Notes: generated by a model not told the origin, from the letters alone. A stretch of DNA of 64,000 nt from Pachyrhynchus sulphureomaculatus (GCA_019049505.1 CM032452.1:110069766-110133765); one strand, 5' to 3'; counted from the first letter of the stretch, positions 1 to 10,804 are shown. Numbers and translations are program-made.

Positions 1-565
1 GATGAATAATATTCACCTGTAATAGTTTTACCCTTTTTCAGATAGTCGATGAGGATTATCCCTTGCGAATCCCAAAAGTATGTACCCGTTCAGTCGAGAT
101 GCCCACAGCACTAGCAATCTCACGCACCTTAACTCTTCTGTCATCCATCATCATATCATGGATTTGATCAATGATTTCTGGAGTCGTAACCTCCACAGGC
201 CGTCCAGAATGTTCAGCGTCACTTGTGCCCATATGGCCAGTCCGAAAATTTTGAAACCACTTATAAACTGTTCTAATCGAAGGTGCAGAGTCACCATAAT
301 GTTTATCAAGCTTCTCTTTAGTCTCCTGAGGCTTTTTGCCTTTCATAAAGTAATGTTTAATCACCACACGAAATTCTTTTTCGTCCATTTCTTGAAAATC
401 ACTCGACTTCCTTGATTCACACGAATGCCAAACACAAAGAAATAGACCAATATGGCTGAAACTTGGTGTGCGTTCATTCAAGAAATGCTACTAACTAAAC
501 ATGACCTCGATACGCGCCGGTGGTGCCATTTCTCGGACTTTGCACGGACTTTTCAAACCAGCCTC

Positions 566-566
<1 letters not shown>
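1..566 (-). mobile_element. mariner element (family A), internally deleted, cut by window edge
   Basis: The right end at 547-566 carries the family A terminal repeat (reads CGAGGCTGGTTTGAAAAG on the minus strand) and abuts a TA tract. The transposase starts with ATG at 388-386 (MDEKEFRV) and reads leftwards through the helix-turn-helix region. Near 75-80 it jumps from the end of the second helix-turn-helix (residues GISTERVH) straight to the segment after the first catalytic Asp (reading IRKG, then the bases encoding IILIDYLEKGK). Comparison with the copies at 18.0-19.3 and 41.3-42.6 kb shows that roughly 400 bp, including the first catalytic Asp, are missing. The 3' half lies outside the window. 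It is a non-autonomous remnant, and unlike the other two copies it keeps the Trp codon at the site of their shared stop. Confidence 0.9.

Positions 567-568
<2 letters not shown>

Positions 569-628
<60 letters not shown>
569..628. repeat. (TA)n microsatellite
   Basis: About 60 bp of alternating TA directly abut the terminal repeat of the mariner at 1-566. Mariners insert at TA, so the tract is likely its landing site, though later expansion of the target dinucleotide is also possible. Confidence 0.95.
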
Positions 629-768
629 GGGGTGGGTACGGAAATTCATTTAAAAAAAAAGAATTTAATGATCTTATACTGTGCCGACTTACAACTTTAG
701 CTGCCCCCCTTGTGCTCTTGTCAATTTAGATCTCAAAACGTCAAATTAGACTAGTTTTAAAATGAAAC

Positions 769-893
769 CATTCAGTCATCCATAACGGTCACAGAGTTCA
801 AGTCATTACCGACAGCTGAGGCTTCACTGAATTATTACATTCATCTTATTGTCCTGATTTAACGCCCTGCGACTTCTTTAGATGATAAGCTGA
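769..893 (+). pseudogene. short mariner-like transposase remnant
   Basis: One frame reads HNGHRVQ and then, after a stop, HSSYCPDLTPCDFF. This resembles the mariner block around the last two catalytic Asp residues (HDNAPAH and YSPDLAPCDFFLF). Only about 40 codons are recognisable and no terminal repeats are visible. The call rests on this motif alone. Confidence 0.4.
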
Positions 894-913
894 AACCCAC
901 TATATAATCTTTT

Positions 914-1491
914 CAGTGTTCCGCACGGAACACTTATAAGATCACTTCGGTGTCTATCCGTCCGTCCGTCTGTTTGTCTGCCTGTCACACCCGATTTTCT
1001 TCGAAACTATTTGACATAGAAAGTTGAAATTTGGTACTAATATAGGAATTGATGGCCTCGTCAGAGCTGTGTAGTTTCGAAAGTTTAATATAGACTTAAA
1101 GGGTTAGTTTTGGGAGGTGAAATCGGAAGTGGAAAAAAAAATTTACCAGGTGTTCAAGTGGGGTTTCAAATGAAAGGTTGTAAAAACACGAGTTTAAAAA
1201 TATATATAATGTAATACTCGCGCACTTTTGTATTATTTTGAAAAAATTGCGAAAAATCGCTGTCCCCCACTATTCTCGAAAAGTACTGATCAAAAAATTT
1301 TGAAAAATTTCTGGAATATTTTCCACAGGGTGTAGATTTAACAAAAATTATCACGAGTGAAACTCATTTGAGGTGTGTTTTGTGAAATCATTGATCATTT
1401 GAACCTCTCTAACAAAAATTTTTATTTTAAACGCAATCAACGTACGGAACACTAATTGCGCAAGTTCAACTTGCTCTTGCCGGTTATTTGA
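914..1491 (+). repeat. PAL dispersed repeat, copy 1
   Basis: The copy opens with the near-palindrome GTGTTCCGCACGGAACAC, followed by CTTATAAGATCACTTCGGTG and a GTCTGTCCGTC-rich stretch. It closes with CAAGTTCAACTTGC and a GCCGGTTATTT end. The same order of blocks recurs at 1503, 11208, 16568, 45446, 47853 and 54427. No coding capacity is visible. It is probably a non-autonomous element whose class I cannot name. Confidence 0.85.
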
Positions 1492-1502
1492 AACGTATTT
1501 TT

Positions 1503-1962
1503 AGTATTCCGTACGGAACACTTATAAGATGACTTCGGTGTCTGTCCGCCCATCTGTCCGTCTGTCTGTCACACCCGATTTTCTTCGAAACTATTTGTCA
1601 TAGCAACTTTTCTTTGTAGTATTGTTAAAAAAATCGCGAAAAATCGCTTATCTCGAAAAGTACTTATCAAAAAATTTTGAAAAAATTCTGGAATATTCTC
1701 CACGGGATATAGATTGAAGGAAAACTATCACGAGTGCATTACCTTTAATAATTTATCTGGTATATAAAAAAAAAACAAAAATATCAAGGCCATTAATTTT
1801 CAGTAAAGATTGGAAACAAACTTTGTCGAAAACTCATTTGAGGTGTGTTTTGTGAAGTCACTGATCATTTTATACCTCCGTAACAAAATTTTTTACTTTA
1901 AAAGCAATCAACAAACATAACACTAATTGCGCAAGTTCAACTTGCACTTGACCGGTTATTTA
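1503..1962 (+). repeat. PAL dispersed repeat, copy 2 (internally deleted)
   Basis: It begins with the TTCCGTACGGAACACTTATA palindrome block about 10 bp after copy 1 ends and finishes in GCACTTGACCGGTTATTT. The block between the CCGAAACTATTTG motif and the AATCGCGAAAAATCGC motif is shortened relative to copy 1. Copies 1 and 2 form a head-to-tail pair. Confidence 0.85.
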
Positions 1963-2375
1963 TTTTTTTTTGATGGAATAAAACAACATCAAGAAATACT
2001 GCACTAAGTATATTAATGTAGTTCGTAGAAAAACATACATTTCCTAGTATTGACACGTCTGATGAGTTTGATGACTAATATTTGTCGTAACATGTATAGT
2101 CGCAGTGAAAACGTATTGTATAAAATCTTCAAGAGTTTAATAGCGTCAAATATATTACACTCCTTTGTATCTGCCTGTACCTCATTACGCTTTTAGCACG
2201 GACACTTTTATGAACGTAATAACCTCAAAAATGTATGACATGTCATAAACTAGCGTTACGCTCGTGTGTGCATGTAACTATTAAAAAAGGCACTACCAAG
2301 ATTAAAAATCTCTACTTTACGACATTCTAAATTTTTTTTAACCAAGGTATTACATACACAATCCTAAGAATGATA
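1963..2375. other. no recognisable feature
   Basis: AT-rich sequence with no open frame or repeat match that I can support. Confidence 0.6.
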
Positions 2376-2377
2376 TA

Positions 2378-4019
2378 ACACGTAGGCTGAAAAGTTTTTC
2401 AACTGACACATAGATGACGCCTTTTTCAAAAAAATCCATATGATTTTTAGAAAGTACCAACCTTCAAACGATACGTGTCAAAATTTCATGACATTTCGAC
2501 GATTAGTTTACAAGTTACAGTGATTTTAGTGACGCTACATTTGTTATTTTCAAAACAATGGAAAAAATCGAATTTTGTGTGCTGATTAGACATTGTTTTT
2601 TGACGGGAAAAAATACCGTACAAGCAAAGCAATGGCTTGATAAGTTTTAGGGGGACTCTGCCGCTGGAAAATCACTCTTCATTTACTGGTATGCTGAATT
2701 TAAACGCGGTCGAACAAATACAAATGATGCTGACCGTCCAAATGAGGTGGTTACATCGGAAAACATCAAAAAAATCCACAAAATTGTTTTGGATGACCGT
2801 AAAGTGAAATTGCGTAAGATAGCTGACAACCTAAAGATATCAAAAGAACATGTTGGTCATATTTTGCATGAACATTTGGGTATGGGAAAGCTCTGTTCGA
2901 GATGGGTGCCGCGTTTGCTCACAGTAGACCAAAAACAACGAGTTGATAATTCTGAGCGCTGTTTGGACCTGTTTAAGCGCAATAAAAAGGATTTTTTTAT
3001 GCGATATGTGACAATGGATGAAACATGGATCCACCAGTACACACCGGAATCAAATCGGCAGCCAGCTGAGTAGTCAACAGCCGGTGAAAGCCGCCCGAAG
3101 CGACCAAATCGGGTGGGAAGGTTTTAGCCTCTCTATTTTGGGATGCGCATGAAATAATTTTCATCGACTATGCTGAGAAGGCAAAACCATCAATAGCGAA
3201 TATTATATAAAGTTATTGGTGCGTTTGAAGGTAGAAATCGCAAAGAAACGACCCCAAACGATCAAAAAAAAGTGCTCTTACGCTTGACAAAAAACGGAAT
3301 CGTGTGAAGTGTTGCAAGGATGGTTTGCAGCTGTTCCAGAAGAATCCGGAGGACTAAGCGTCGTTTCGTCACTGTGGATGAAACATGGATACATTACTAT
3401 ACTCCTGAGACCAAACAACAATCTAAACAATGGGTTACCAAGGGGGAATCTGCACCAAAAAAGGCGAAGACCGTTCCTTCGGCCGGAAAGGTTATGGCGA
3501 CTGTCTTTTGGGATTCGCAAGGGATAATCCTCATCGACTATCTGGAAAAGGGTAAAACTATTACAGGTGAATATTATTCATCGTTATTGGACCGTTTGAA
3601 AACCGAGCTGCAAGAAAAACACCCGCGATTGGCCCACAAGAAAGTCCTTTTCCATCACGACAACGCACCAGCACACACCTCAGCAGTTGTGGTCGCAAAA
3701 TTAATGGAAATAGGATTCCAACTCGTTTCACATCCCTCCTATTCTCCAGACTTGGCTCCCTCGGACTACTGTTTGTTCCCCAATTTGAAGAAATGGCTGG
3801 CGGGACAAAGATTTTATTCAAACGAGGAGGTGATTGCAGACACTAATGGATATTTTGCAGACTTGGACAAATCCTATTATTCGGAAGGGATCAACAAACT
3901 AGAACATCGTTGGACGAAGTGTATAAGCCTAAAAGGAGACTATGTCGGAAAATAAAAAAGGTTTACCCCAAACACATAAGTAGTTTTTATTTTTGCACGG
4001 ACTTTTCAAACCAGCCTCG
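2378..4019 (+). mobile_element. chimeric mariner: family B 5' half joined to family A 3' half
   Basis: The left end (ACACGTAGGCTGAAAAGTTTTT after TA) and the first ~910 bp match the irritans-like family B copies at 44.2 and 49.9 kb. At about 3280-3295 the sequence switches from the B codons for KKVLF to the A codons for LTLDQKRNRV. From there to the terminal repeat ending at 4019 (ACTTTTCAAACCAGCCTCG) it matches family A. The two terminal repeats therefore belong to different families. The switch falls near a short TGCTC match shared by the two parents. Confidence 0.85.
2558..3955 (+). pseudogene. broken hybrid mariner transposase
   Basis: Residues MEKIEF begin at 2558. A TAG at 2649-2651 interrupts the first helix-turn-helix. 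An open stretch 2747-3073 carries the second HTH (LKISKEHVGHILHEHLGM) and the first catalytic Asp in MDETWIHQYTPES. After the family switch near 3288 the A-type sequence repeats the first catalytic block (VDETWIHYYTPE). It goes on through FHHDNAPAH and YSPDLAPSDYCLF to a stop at 3953-3955. A 2-bp loss near 3354 (GGACTAAGCG for GGACTTTAAGCG in the other copies) shifts the frame. The hybrid therefore carries the first catalytic Asp region twice, once from each parent, and cannot encode a working enzyme. Confidence 0.85.
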
Positions 4020-4021
4020 TA

Positions 4022-4173
4022 TATATTATAGAAGATTATTGATAACCTGACCAGAGAACAAATGTATGAATTAAAAAAAAAACACGTAAATCGGATAAGT
4101 GGTTCTCAAGTGATAAGCGTACTAACGGACAAGCAGATAGACAGACAGAGAGACGTTACATTTTATATATATT
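4022..4173 (+). repeat. single unit of the AATCGGATAAGTGG repeat
   Basis: It contains ATAACCTGACCAGAGAACA, AAATCGGATAAGTGGTTCTC, a run of GACAGACAGA and TTTTATATATATTT. This is the same block order as each ~150-bp unit of the array at 55.2-56.96 kb. Confidence 0.8.
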
Positions 4174-4357
4174 TTGCGACAACTACAGAACAATCACGCT
4201 AATATCACATGCCAGTAAAATACAAGGTGAATAGACCAGCTAAAATCATTAACAGGAAGATCAATGCATGATCTTGTAGATGAAGCTCAGGATTGAGCGA
4301 GCTGGCAGCAACTTACGCGGGATGTATCAGAGGCCACTACATTCCATATGGGATAAA

Positions 4358-4672
4358 AGACTGTAGAGAGATATGTTGGCATGAACATGTTTCAAGCATA
4401 GTTAAAAGAGCTTTTCGAAAAAAGTTCTAGAAAGTTTTACACACCAAAATAACTGTTAATTCTGTACAAAGCTGAGGCTCTCTTCCCAAGCATACATTGC
4501 ATCTGTTGGAAAACCTCATCTCTTTGGAATAATTTGGCCAGGACTGTGTTTCTGACCGAGACGATTTACAGCGATTCGAGACCAACGTGAATTGCTTTTG
4601 TCGCACACGCGTCACCTCTGTAGCACTTTAGGAATTTCCCTGTAGCATATATGCTATGCCCATAAAAAAAAA
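4358..4672 (+). mobile_element. 3' end of a jockey-like LINE (same family as LINE B)
   Basis: The degraded frame reads WHEHVSSIVKRAFRK, then GKPHLFGIIWPG and SHTRH. It ends with CCCTGTAGCATATATGCTATGCCCATAAAAAAAA, a poly-A-tailed 3' end matching that of LINE B at 31.6 kb. It is 5' truncated with an internal deletion. Confidence 0.75.
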
Positions 4673-4815
4673 CTACGTATGTTTACCAAATTTGAAATCG
4701 ATAACTCATTGTGTTCGAGACTTATCTTGCCAACTAATAAAACGACCAACCCACTAGTCGATGAATATGAAAATCAGGTGATTTTTTTCATTATTTCCAA
4801 GCTGAATACAAATAA

Positions 4816-5003
4816 TATTTATTTATTTATTTATTTATTATCAACGGGAACACCATTTTTACAAAAAACATCGACAATATGCAAGAGAAAAAAACAATGA
4901 AAATGAACAATATAATTAAAGCTAAATCTAAAACTAATAGGTCGGAATGCAGGGTATTACAATCTAAATTAATCACTTTAAAGGTAAACAGTACTTGACA
5001 TAT
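4816..5003 (-). mobile_element. LINE A 3' end, left of the Sola-like insertion
   Basis: On the minus strand this is the 3' untranslated part of LINE A, ending in (TAAA)n-like sequence (ATTTATTTATTTATTTATTA on the plus strand at 4818-4838). Its right edge is the ATAT copy flanking the Sola-like transposon. Confidence 0.7.
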
Positions 5004-5036
5004 GAGGCGTTGCGGATAGTAAGGGCGAACTCAACA
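5004..5036 (+). repeat. left terminal inverted repeat and subterminal motifs of the Sola-like element
   Basis: The 33-bp repeat is identical, inverted, at 7646-7678. A 15-bp piece of it, AAGGGCGAACTCAAC, recurs inverted at 5108-5122, direct at 5191-5205, and partly (12 bp, inverted) at 7591-7602. These are candidate transposase-binding sites. Confidence 0.9.
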
Positions 5037-5352
5037 TTGGGTCAAATTTTTTTTTTTATATAATTCTATTTTATAGTACTTTTCCTACATCACATACAGG
5101 TCTAATTGTTGAGTTCGCCCTTGCTTCGCCTTCAAATTTCAGTATCAAATAAATGAAAAATTTGGAACAGGCGATAGCCGGGCGGGTAGTAAGGGCGAAC
5201 TCAACAATTTCGCGCGGAGCAACCGCCGTTATTGCGTCACTAAATGAGGTTTACTTGAAATTTTACGCTTTCTGCGTGTTAGTTCAAGTTAATTTTGAAG
5301 TTAATACGTTTATGTTTTGTTTGGTTTTGTTGCTTCTTTTTTTAAGAAAAGT

Positions 5353-7231
5353 ATGGCGCAACCTAGACCTTCTAGTAGTGAAGTAAGTGTACAACATTTA
5401 GATGGTAGTGCTGTGTCGGGTTATTCGCGAAAGAGACCTGCTAAGATGAATTATTTGGCAAAAAAACGAGTGTAAGTTGAAACGAAATTCAGGAAGTGCT
5501 TACATTTCAAGAAATAACAAAAGGCACGTTGTTGCCCGCAAAATTGGACCTCCTTGCAAGTGTGGATGTTTTGAGAAAATAGGCGCTGAACTGGTCACCA
5601 ATATTTTTGACTCTTTTTGGCAAATTGGAAACTATGATCTACAGAATGCTTACTTATCAAAATTGTTGATCTGCAATGATGTAAAAAGATCTTACGTAAA
5701 GGGGCGTCCAAGTCGTACCCTGAGACGCATTCAATATAATGTGACTGTTGATCACGCTAATCGTGAAGTTTGTCGTACTGCGTTTTATAACATTCATGGC
5801 ATCTCTGAAAAGCGCGTTCGAGTCGTAGTTGACAAAACCAGCAGAACTGGAACTGTTACAACGGATCAAAGGGGGAGGTGTGAACCCGCGAAGAAAATAG
5901 GAAATGACGATCTTTCTAAAGTAAAAGAACACATCATGTCACTACCTACTGTCACCAGTCATTACAGTCGCGCCAAAAGCCCTCATCGAAAATACTTACC
6001 TGTTGGACTTAATATTAAAAAGCTCTATTCTCTTTACAATGAATGGCTTACGGAAAATTACCCTGGTTACAGCCCGGTAAATCAGCACTATCATCGTGAT
6101 ACGTTTAATATGCAGTTCAATATTGGTTTTGAGCCCCCAAAAAGTGACACCTGTAATTATTGCGATAAAGTAGACATAAAAATTAAAAGTAGTCAAATGC
6201 ACGATTCCGAAAATGTTGCTGAAATCGAGAATCTTAAACAAGAGAAGGAGTTACATCTGACCCGTGCAAAAGCTGCTCAGTCTCTTCTTAAGGGATTAAG
6301 GAGTAATGCCGATGACTCTTTTCTGGTCATAGCTTTTGATCTGCAGCAGGCTTTGCCAACCCCAAAGCTGACTACTGGGATTCAGTATTACAAAAGGAAG
6401 CTATGGACCTATAACTTTTGTATCCATAATGTAAAAACCGGTTCTTCAACGATGTACCTTTGGGATGAAAGTACAGGGAGGCGTGGATCATGTGAGATTG
6501 CAAGTTGCTTGTACGATTATTTGTGTAAAGTTGATGTTAATGTTAAAAAAGTTATTATGATCAGTGGTAACTGTTCTGGACAGAACAAGAATTTAAATCT
6601 TGTTTTGGGAAATCTATACTTTATACACAAAGACCAGTTCACTGAAATTAAACACTATTTTATGATACCTGGGCACTCATACCTTCCCTGTGATAGGGAT
6701 TTTGGGAACATTGAGAGAGAAATACGGAATAGCACTGTGTATACCATGGATCACTATAAGTTAATGATTGAAAGCTGTCGCCGAAAAAACCAGTTTTGCG
6801 TTGTCCAACTTAGACAGGACATGATTTTCAATTTCTCTAATTTTCAAAAGAAAATTACTAAAATGCAGATGGCTGGTGCTAAGTTTAAAGATGGAAAGAT
6901 CTTTGAATTTACAAATAACTTTAAGCAAGGTTTCTACATTCATTCTGCTTACAATTTGGATGTCAAAACGGCAGTCAAACTACAAAAAGGCAAGGTGAAA
7001 AACTATGATCCTGATCATTTTCATTTGGCCAGTGAAACACTGACGAGACTTTACAGTGCTCCCATTAAAATACCAGCCCCCAAATTAAAGGACATTCAGG
7101 ACTTGTTACCGTATGTTCCCCTACCTTGGAGTCGGTACTTTACTAACATTATAGCCTCTCAAGACGCAGCAACGAATAAGAGCACCGAAAATGAAGATAT
7201 TATGGACGATGACCAAATAGATTACAACTGA
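5353..7231 (+). pseudogene. Sola-like transposase, one frame break and one catalytic substitution
   Basis: The ATG at 5353 (MAQPRPSSSE) opens a 38-codon stretch whose frame ends in TAA just after a 7-A run at 5460-5466. Removing one A joins it to the long open frame that ends at 7231, giving about 625 residues. That long frame has no ATG of its own near its start. Visible parts are an N-terminal Cys cluster (PPCKCGCFEKI), a CNYCDK knuckle near 6150, AFDLQQALPTPK (first Asp, codon 6338), SGNCSGQNKN (codon 6566) and HSYLPCDRDFGNIE (Glu, codon 6713). Relatives usually read SDNC at the second site, so the Gly here would remove a catalytic Asp. The protein should bind the terminal repeats and cut DNA with an RNase H-like fold. 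This copy is probably inactive despite its fresh look. Confidence 0.75.
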
Positions 7232-7682
7232 ACTTGGCTAATAATTTGTTTCTTTTCTTTAGTTTTTTTTATGTTAGTTTCAATACCATATTTCCACTGT
7301 TTTGTATGTTGTATCAAGTAACTATTTTGTAATAACAAAACCTTTAATTAAAACAATAACCTTAAAATTAAATAAAATGTGTTCAAAATTTTTAATACCG
7401 GTCTAATTTTTTCCCAGGTATTGCCAATTTTAGGTGATAGTGTAGCATCAGAAACGAACAGTAAAATATGAAAAAAAAATACACAAATAAATATTTAAAA
7501 ATTCACGGAATACACTATTCTACTTAAGTAAATAATAAAAAGCTAATAAATTATAAATAAATAATAAAAACCTAATTTTGCCAATATTTTGTTGAGTTCG
7601 CCATTTAGATTTTTCTATAAATTCAATTTTTTCGAAACTTCATTTTGTTGAGTTCGCCCTTACTATCCGCAACGCCTCATAT

Positions 7683-9215
7683 AATACCAATGGGAAACTA
7701 CCCGAAAATTAAAGAAACTCCATAGCGAGGTCAGTTGCTTGACCATATTTTTGAATCGGTGTACTGGGCCATCAATTGGCAAATTGTATTTGTCAAAATT
7801 ACGCTGCATTCTAAAGATTGGACTATGCAAGCCATAGTTTCTGGTGACATTAGCTGGGTAAAATAACGATCTGGCGCAGGTACGATGTACGGTATGAAAA
7901 GATAATTTACTAAGTAAGTACTTACAGTCAATATACCTATTTAGTAGCTTAAATAAGAAATGTAGTTCAGCTTGCATTCGTCTGTCTTGAAGATATTTAA
8001 CAATCTTTGTACCAGGTCATAGTTGATATGTCCCTCAGTTAAAGGAATTTTCAGTTTAAAAGAACAGATACGTAAGAATTTTTTTGGACACTCTCCAACT
8101 GATTAATATGAACATTATAAAAAGGAGACCACACCGGGCTTGCATACTCCAAAATCGGTCGAACGTACGAGCAATACAATAATTTAAACACATTACATGA
8201 AAAATCGGCACTAAATCTATCAATAAAACCCAAACACCTACCGGCTCGCTGCACTACACTCATTTGATGGCCGATGAAAGATAAAGAACAGTCAAACATC
8301 ACACCAAGATCCCTAATCTCATGTGCCCGTTTTAAAATGGTTGTATTTATACTATAATCAAACTGCATAGGACTTTTTAATCTGGAAAATGATATACAGG
8401 AGCATTTATCAGTATTCAGACTTAAGCCGTTTAAAGTTGCCCATTGGAAAAATATGTCAACATCCGCTTGCAAAACAAGACTGTCCATAGGACTAGAAAT
8501 AATTTTGAATAATTTCAGATCATCGGCAAACGTGAGAAAGGAAGTATTGGTCAGGAAATCCCTCAAGTCATTTACAAATAAGAGAAACAAAAGGAGGCCG
8601 CAGTGAGAGCCCTGGGGAACGCCCGAGGTCACTATACTTAGGTTAGAGATATAATTATTTATTTTTACACTTTGCTGACGGCCCATTAAAAAACTCTCCA
8701 GCCAACGAAGAATGTGAATGCCGACCCCAAGCGACCCAAGTTTGCTCAACAATAACTGATGGTTCACTTTGTCGAACGCCTTGGAGAAGTCAGTATATAT
8801 AGTATCAACCTGACAGCCTCTCTCAAATGCGCCCAACAGGTAATCCTCATATGCCAGAAGATTAGATACACAGGAGCGAGAACGCTGAAAGCCATACTGT
8901 TCATCCATGATCACCCGCCTACAGTGCCAAGAACGACAAGAAGTGACCAATGAGTCAAAAAGCTTTGGGATGGTCGACGGTATGCAAATATCCCTATAAT
9001 TAGTCACGTCGCTACGATCACCAGATTTAAAAATTGGGGTTATATAGGAAGTTTTCCAATAATCAGGAAATACTTCCAAATCCAATGAGAAATTGAATAG
9101 GAAATGAAGTGGTTTACTTAAGGTGCACACACATTTCTTTAATAATAGAGGCGGGACCCCATCAGGCCCAATATGGACATAAGACTGGAAGAGAACTTCA
9201 AAAAAAACATTGACT
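7683..9215 (-). mobile_element. LINE A reverse transcriptase region (jockey/CR1-type non-LTR element)
   Basis: A minus-strand frame from 9130 to 8051 holds the reverse transcriptase domain in order: TDFSKAFDKVNH, SGVPQGSHCG, TFADDLKLF and YCSYVRPILEYASPVW. The C-terminal tail continues to 7683 in another frame (LFKLLNRYIDCKYLLSKLSF). The 5' end is truncated near 9215, just upstream of the codons for YVHIGPDGVPPLLLKK. The Sola-like element splits the end of this gene. The catalytic FADD is kept. At least one frameshift lies near 8050. Confidence 0.85.
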
Positions 9216-9911
9216 TCACAAGTTTTGCACGGAAAGTAATAACTAGTAACCTAAATAACTTTACGAATTAATTAATGCTATAAAAATGCGTCGTACTTGC
9301 AAAATGCCTATATAGAATCCCTTTTATAACCGTTTAATTACACATAAAGGTCTTAAAGTCAGTTTTGAACATTAATTATCAACCCTTTTGGCGATAAATT
9401 AAATTTTAAAGCTCTTTAACTATGTACTTAAAACAAAAACTCCAAAGACATCATTTTCTTGCTAAAACAACCTGTTTTAGAATTAAAACAATCCCTTATT
9501 TTTAGATTGCGACGTCGCCAATACATTAAATATTACAAACCTAATTATTTTTTTTAATAATTAGATAATAAATGAACCTCGAAAATTAGAACATCCACAG
9601 TCTGCCCTAGAAACATAAGCTACGAATTTCACCGTACTTTATTGATTTTTTCTGGCAGTTTCATTTTTGGAATATTGCTTATCAAATATTTATTCTAATT
9701 TTTTGTGTGTGTATTTTCCAGTTTTCCAGACCTTGTTATCGAGTTTTACCCTTATTTACCAATTTGTAGGGTTTTTTTTCCGAGATGTAGGGAATGGAGT
9801 ATTTCTGGAAATAGCTATATTTTACGTGATTTCAGTATCTTTTTTTTTAACATCGAAACAACGTTGTTTGTTTTATTGAAGTTCTAAATTCATTTTTTTA
9901 CAGAATTTATA
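9216..9911. other. no recognisable feature
   Basis: AT-rich sequence. Short open frames at 9667-9887 show no family resemblance and look fortuitous. Confidence 0.6.
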
Positions 9912-10802
9912 CAGTCTGTCAAATAAGAACGTGTCCGAGATAATTCATTTTTGGTAGATGTGATTCTAGTGATTTAACAAAAAATCGGTAGAGGACACCT
10001 TTGTCTACGATGCATTTAAGTAAAATTCAGTCGATTCCGAACTTTCGTAGAAATTACGTAAAATCCAAAATGAGTCACTAGTTTGCGTGTCAGTTCGAGG
10101 CAGTCTTTCTTTATTCCCATCCAAAGGGGCCTAAAATGAGACATTCCTCGGCCGCTAAATATATTAAAAAATCGGTGTCGTTTGTGAAGAAAGAATTTTA
10201 ACGAGACAAAAAAATGTCAATGACTTGCCAAAACGTGGATAGACAGGCAAAGTCACTCCGACAGTCGAAAAACGAATCGTGTCTATGCTTTCACGGGATC
10301 TGAAATTAACGCTGCGTCAAGAAGCGGTGAAATTAAGAAAATCGGGTGTGAATGTGTCCCATGAGACCATTCGACAACATCTTCATGCTCATGATGTCAA
10401 ATTTCAAAGCACGTTGAAGAAACCTTTGCCGGACGAAAATCACTTCGTGAAGCGGCTCGCTTGTGTCCACGATAAGGTACTAGAGTGGCCCTCACAGTCG
10501 CCGAGTACCAACCCTAGTGAAAAAGGTTAGTCCTTTGTAAAGAGAAACTCAGAAGAAAAGCTCTGAGAACTTTGACTCTGTTGTCTCGCGAGATTCGAAA
10601 AACTTGGAGATCATTGCAGAAAATCTCGTCGACAACATGCCGCGAAGATACCAGGCGATTATTAATGCAGGAGGCGATTGGCCAACTTACTAAAGTAATT
10701 ACGCCGTTATTAGCACACCAAAGAATATATTAATGGCAGAAAATGTTCTCGAAATACATTTTTTCGAGAATACGAGCAATCACGTTCTTACTTGACAGGC
10801 TT
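9912..10802 (+). mobile_element. Tc1-like element, internal deletion derivative
   Basis: The ends CAGTCTGTCAAATAAGAACGTG and CACGTTCTTACTTGACAGGCTT form an imperfect ~22-bp inverted repeat flanked by TA. Inside, 10222-10530 encodes the Tc1-type DNA-binding region (PKRG..TGKVTPTVEKRIV in a broken frame, then LTLRQEAVKLRKSGVNVSHETIRQHLH). At about 10482 it jumps directly to WPSQSPSTNP, the block before the catalytic Glu of Tc1 transposases. The catalytic core in between is deleted, so it could only move in trans. Confidence 0.8.
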
Positions 10803-10804
10803 TA

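Larger units (their letters stand above)
5004..7678 (+). mobile_element. complete Sola-like DNA transposon
   Basis: Perfect 33-bp terminal inverted repeats (starting GAGGCGTTGCGGATAG) lie at 5004-5036 and 7646-7678. They are flanked by ATAT at 5000-5003 and 7679-7682, a 4-bp target duplication. The 2,675-bp element carries one transposase gene. Four-base duplications and ends beginning GAG fit the Sola superfamily as I know it. The transposase family with the GQNKN motif is common in arthropods; the Sola name is inference. It sits inside LINE A and is the youngest-looking element here. Confidence 0.85.
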
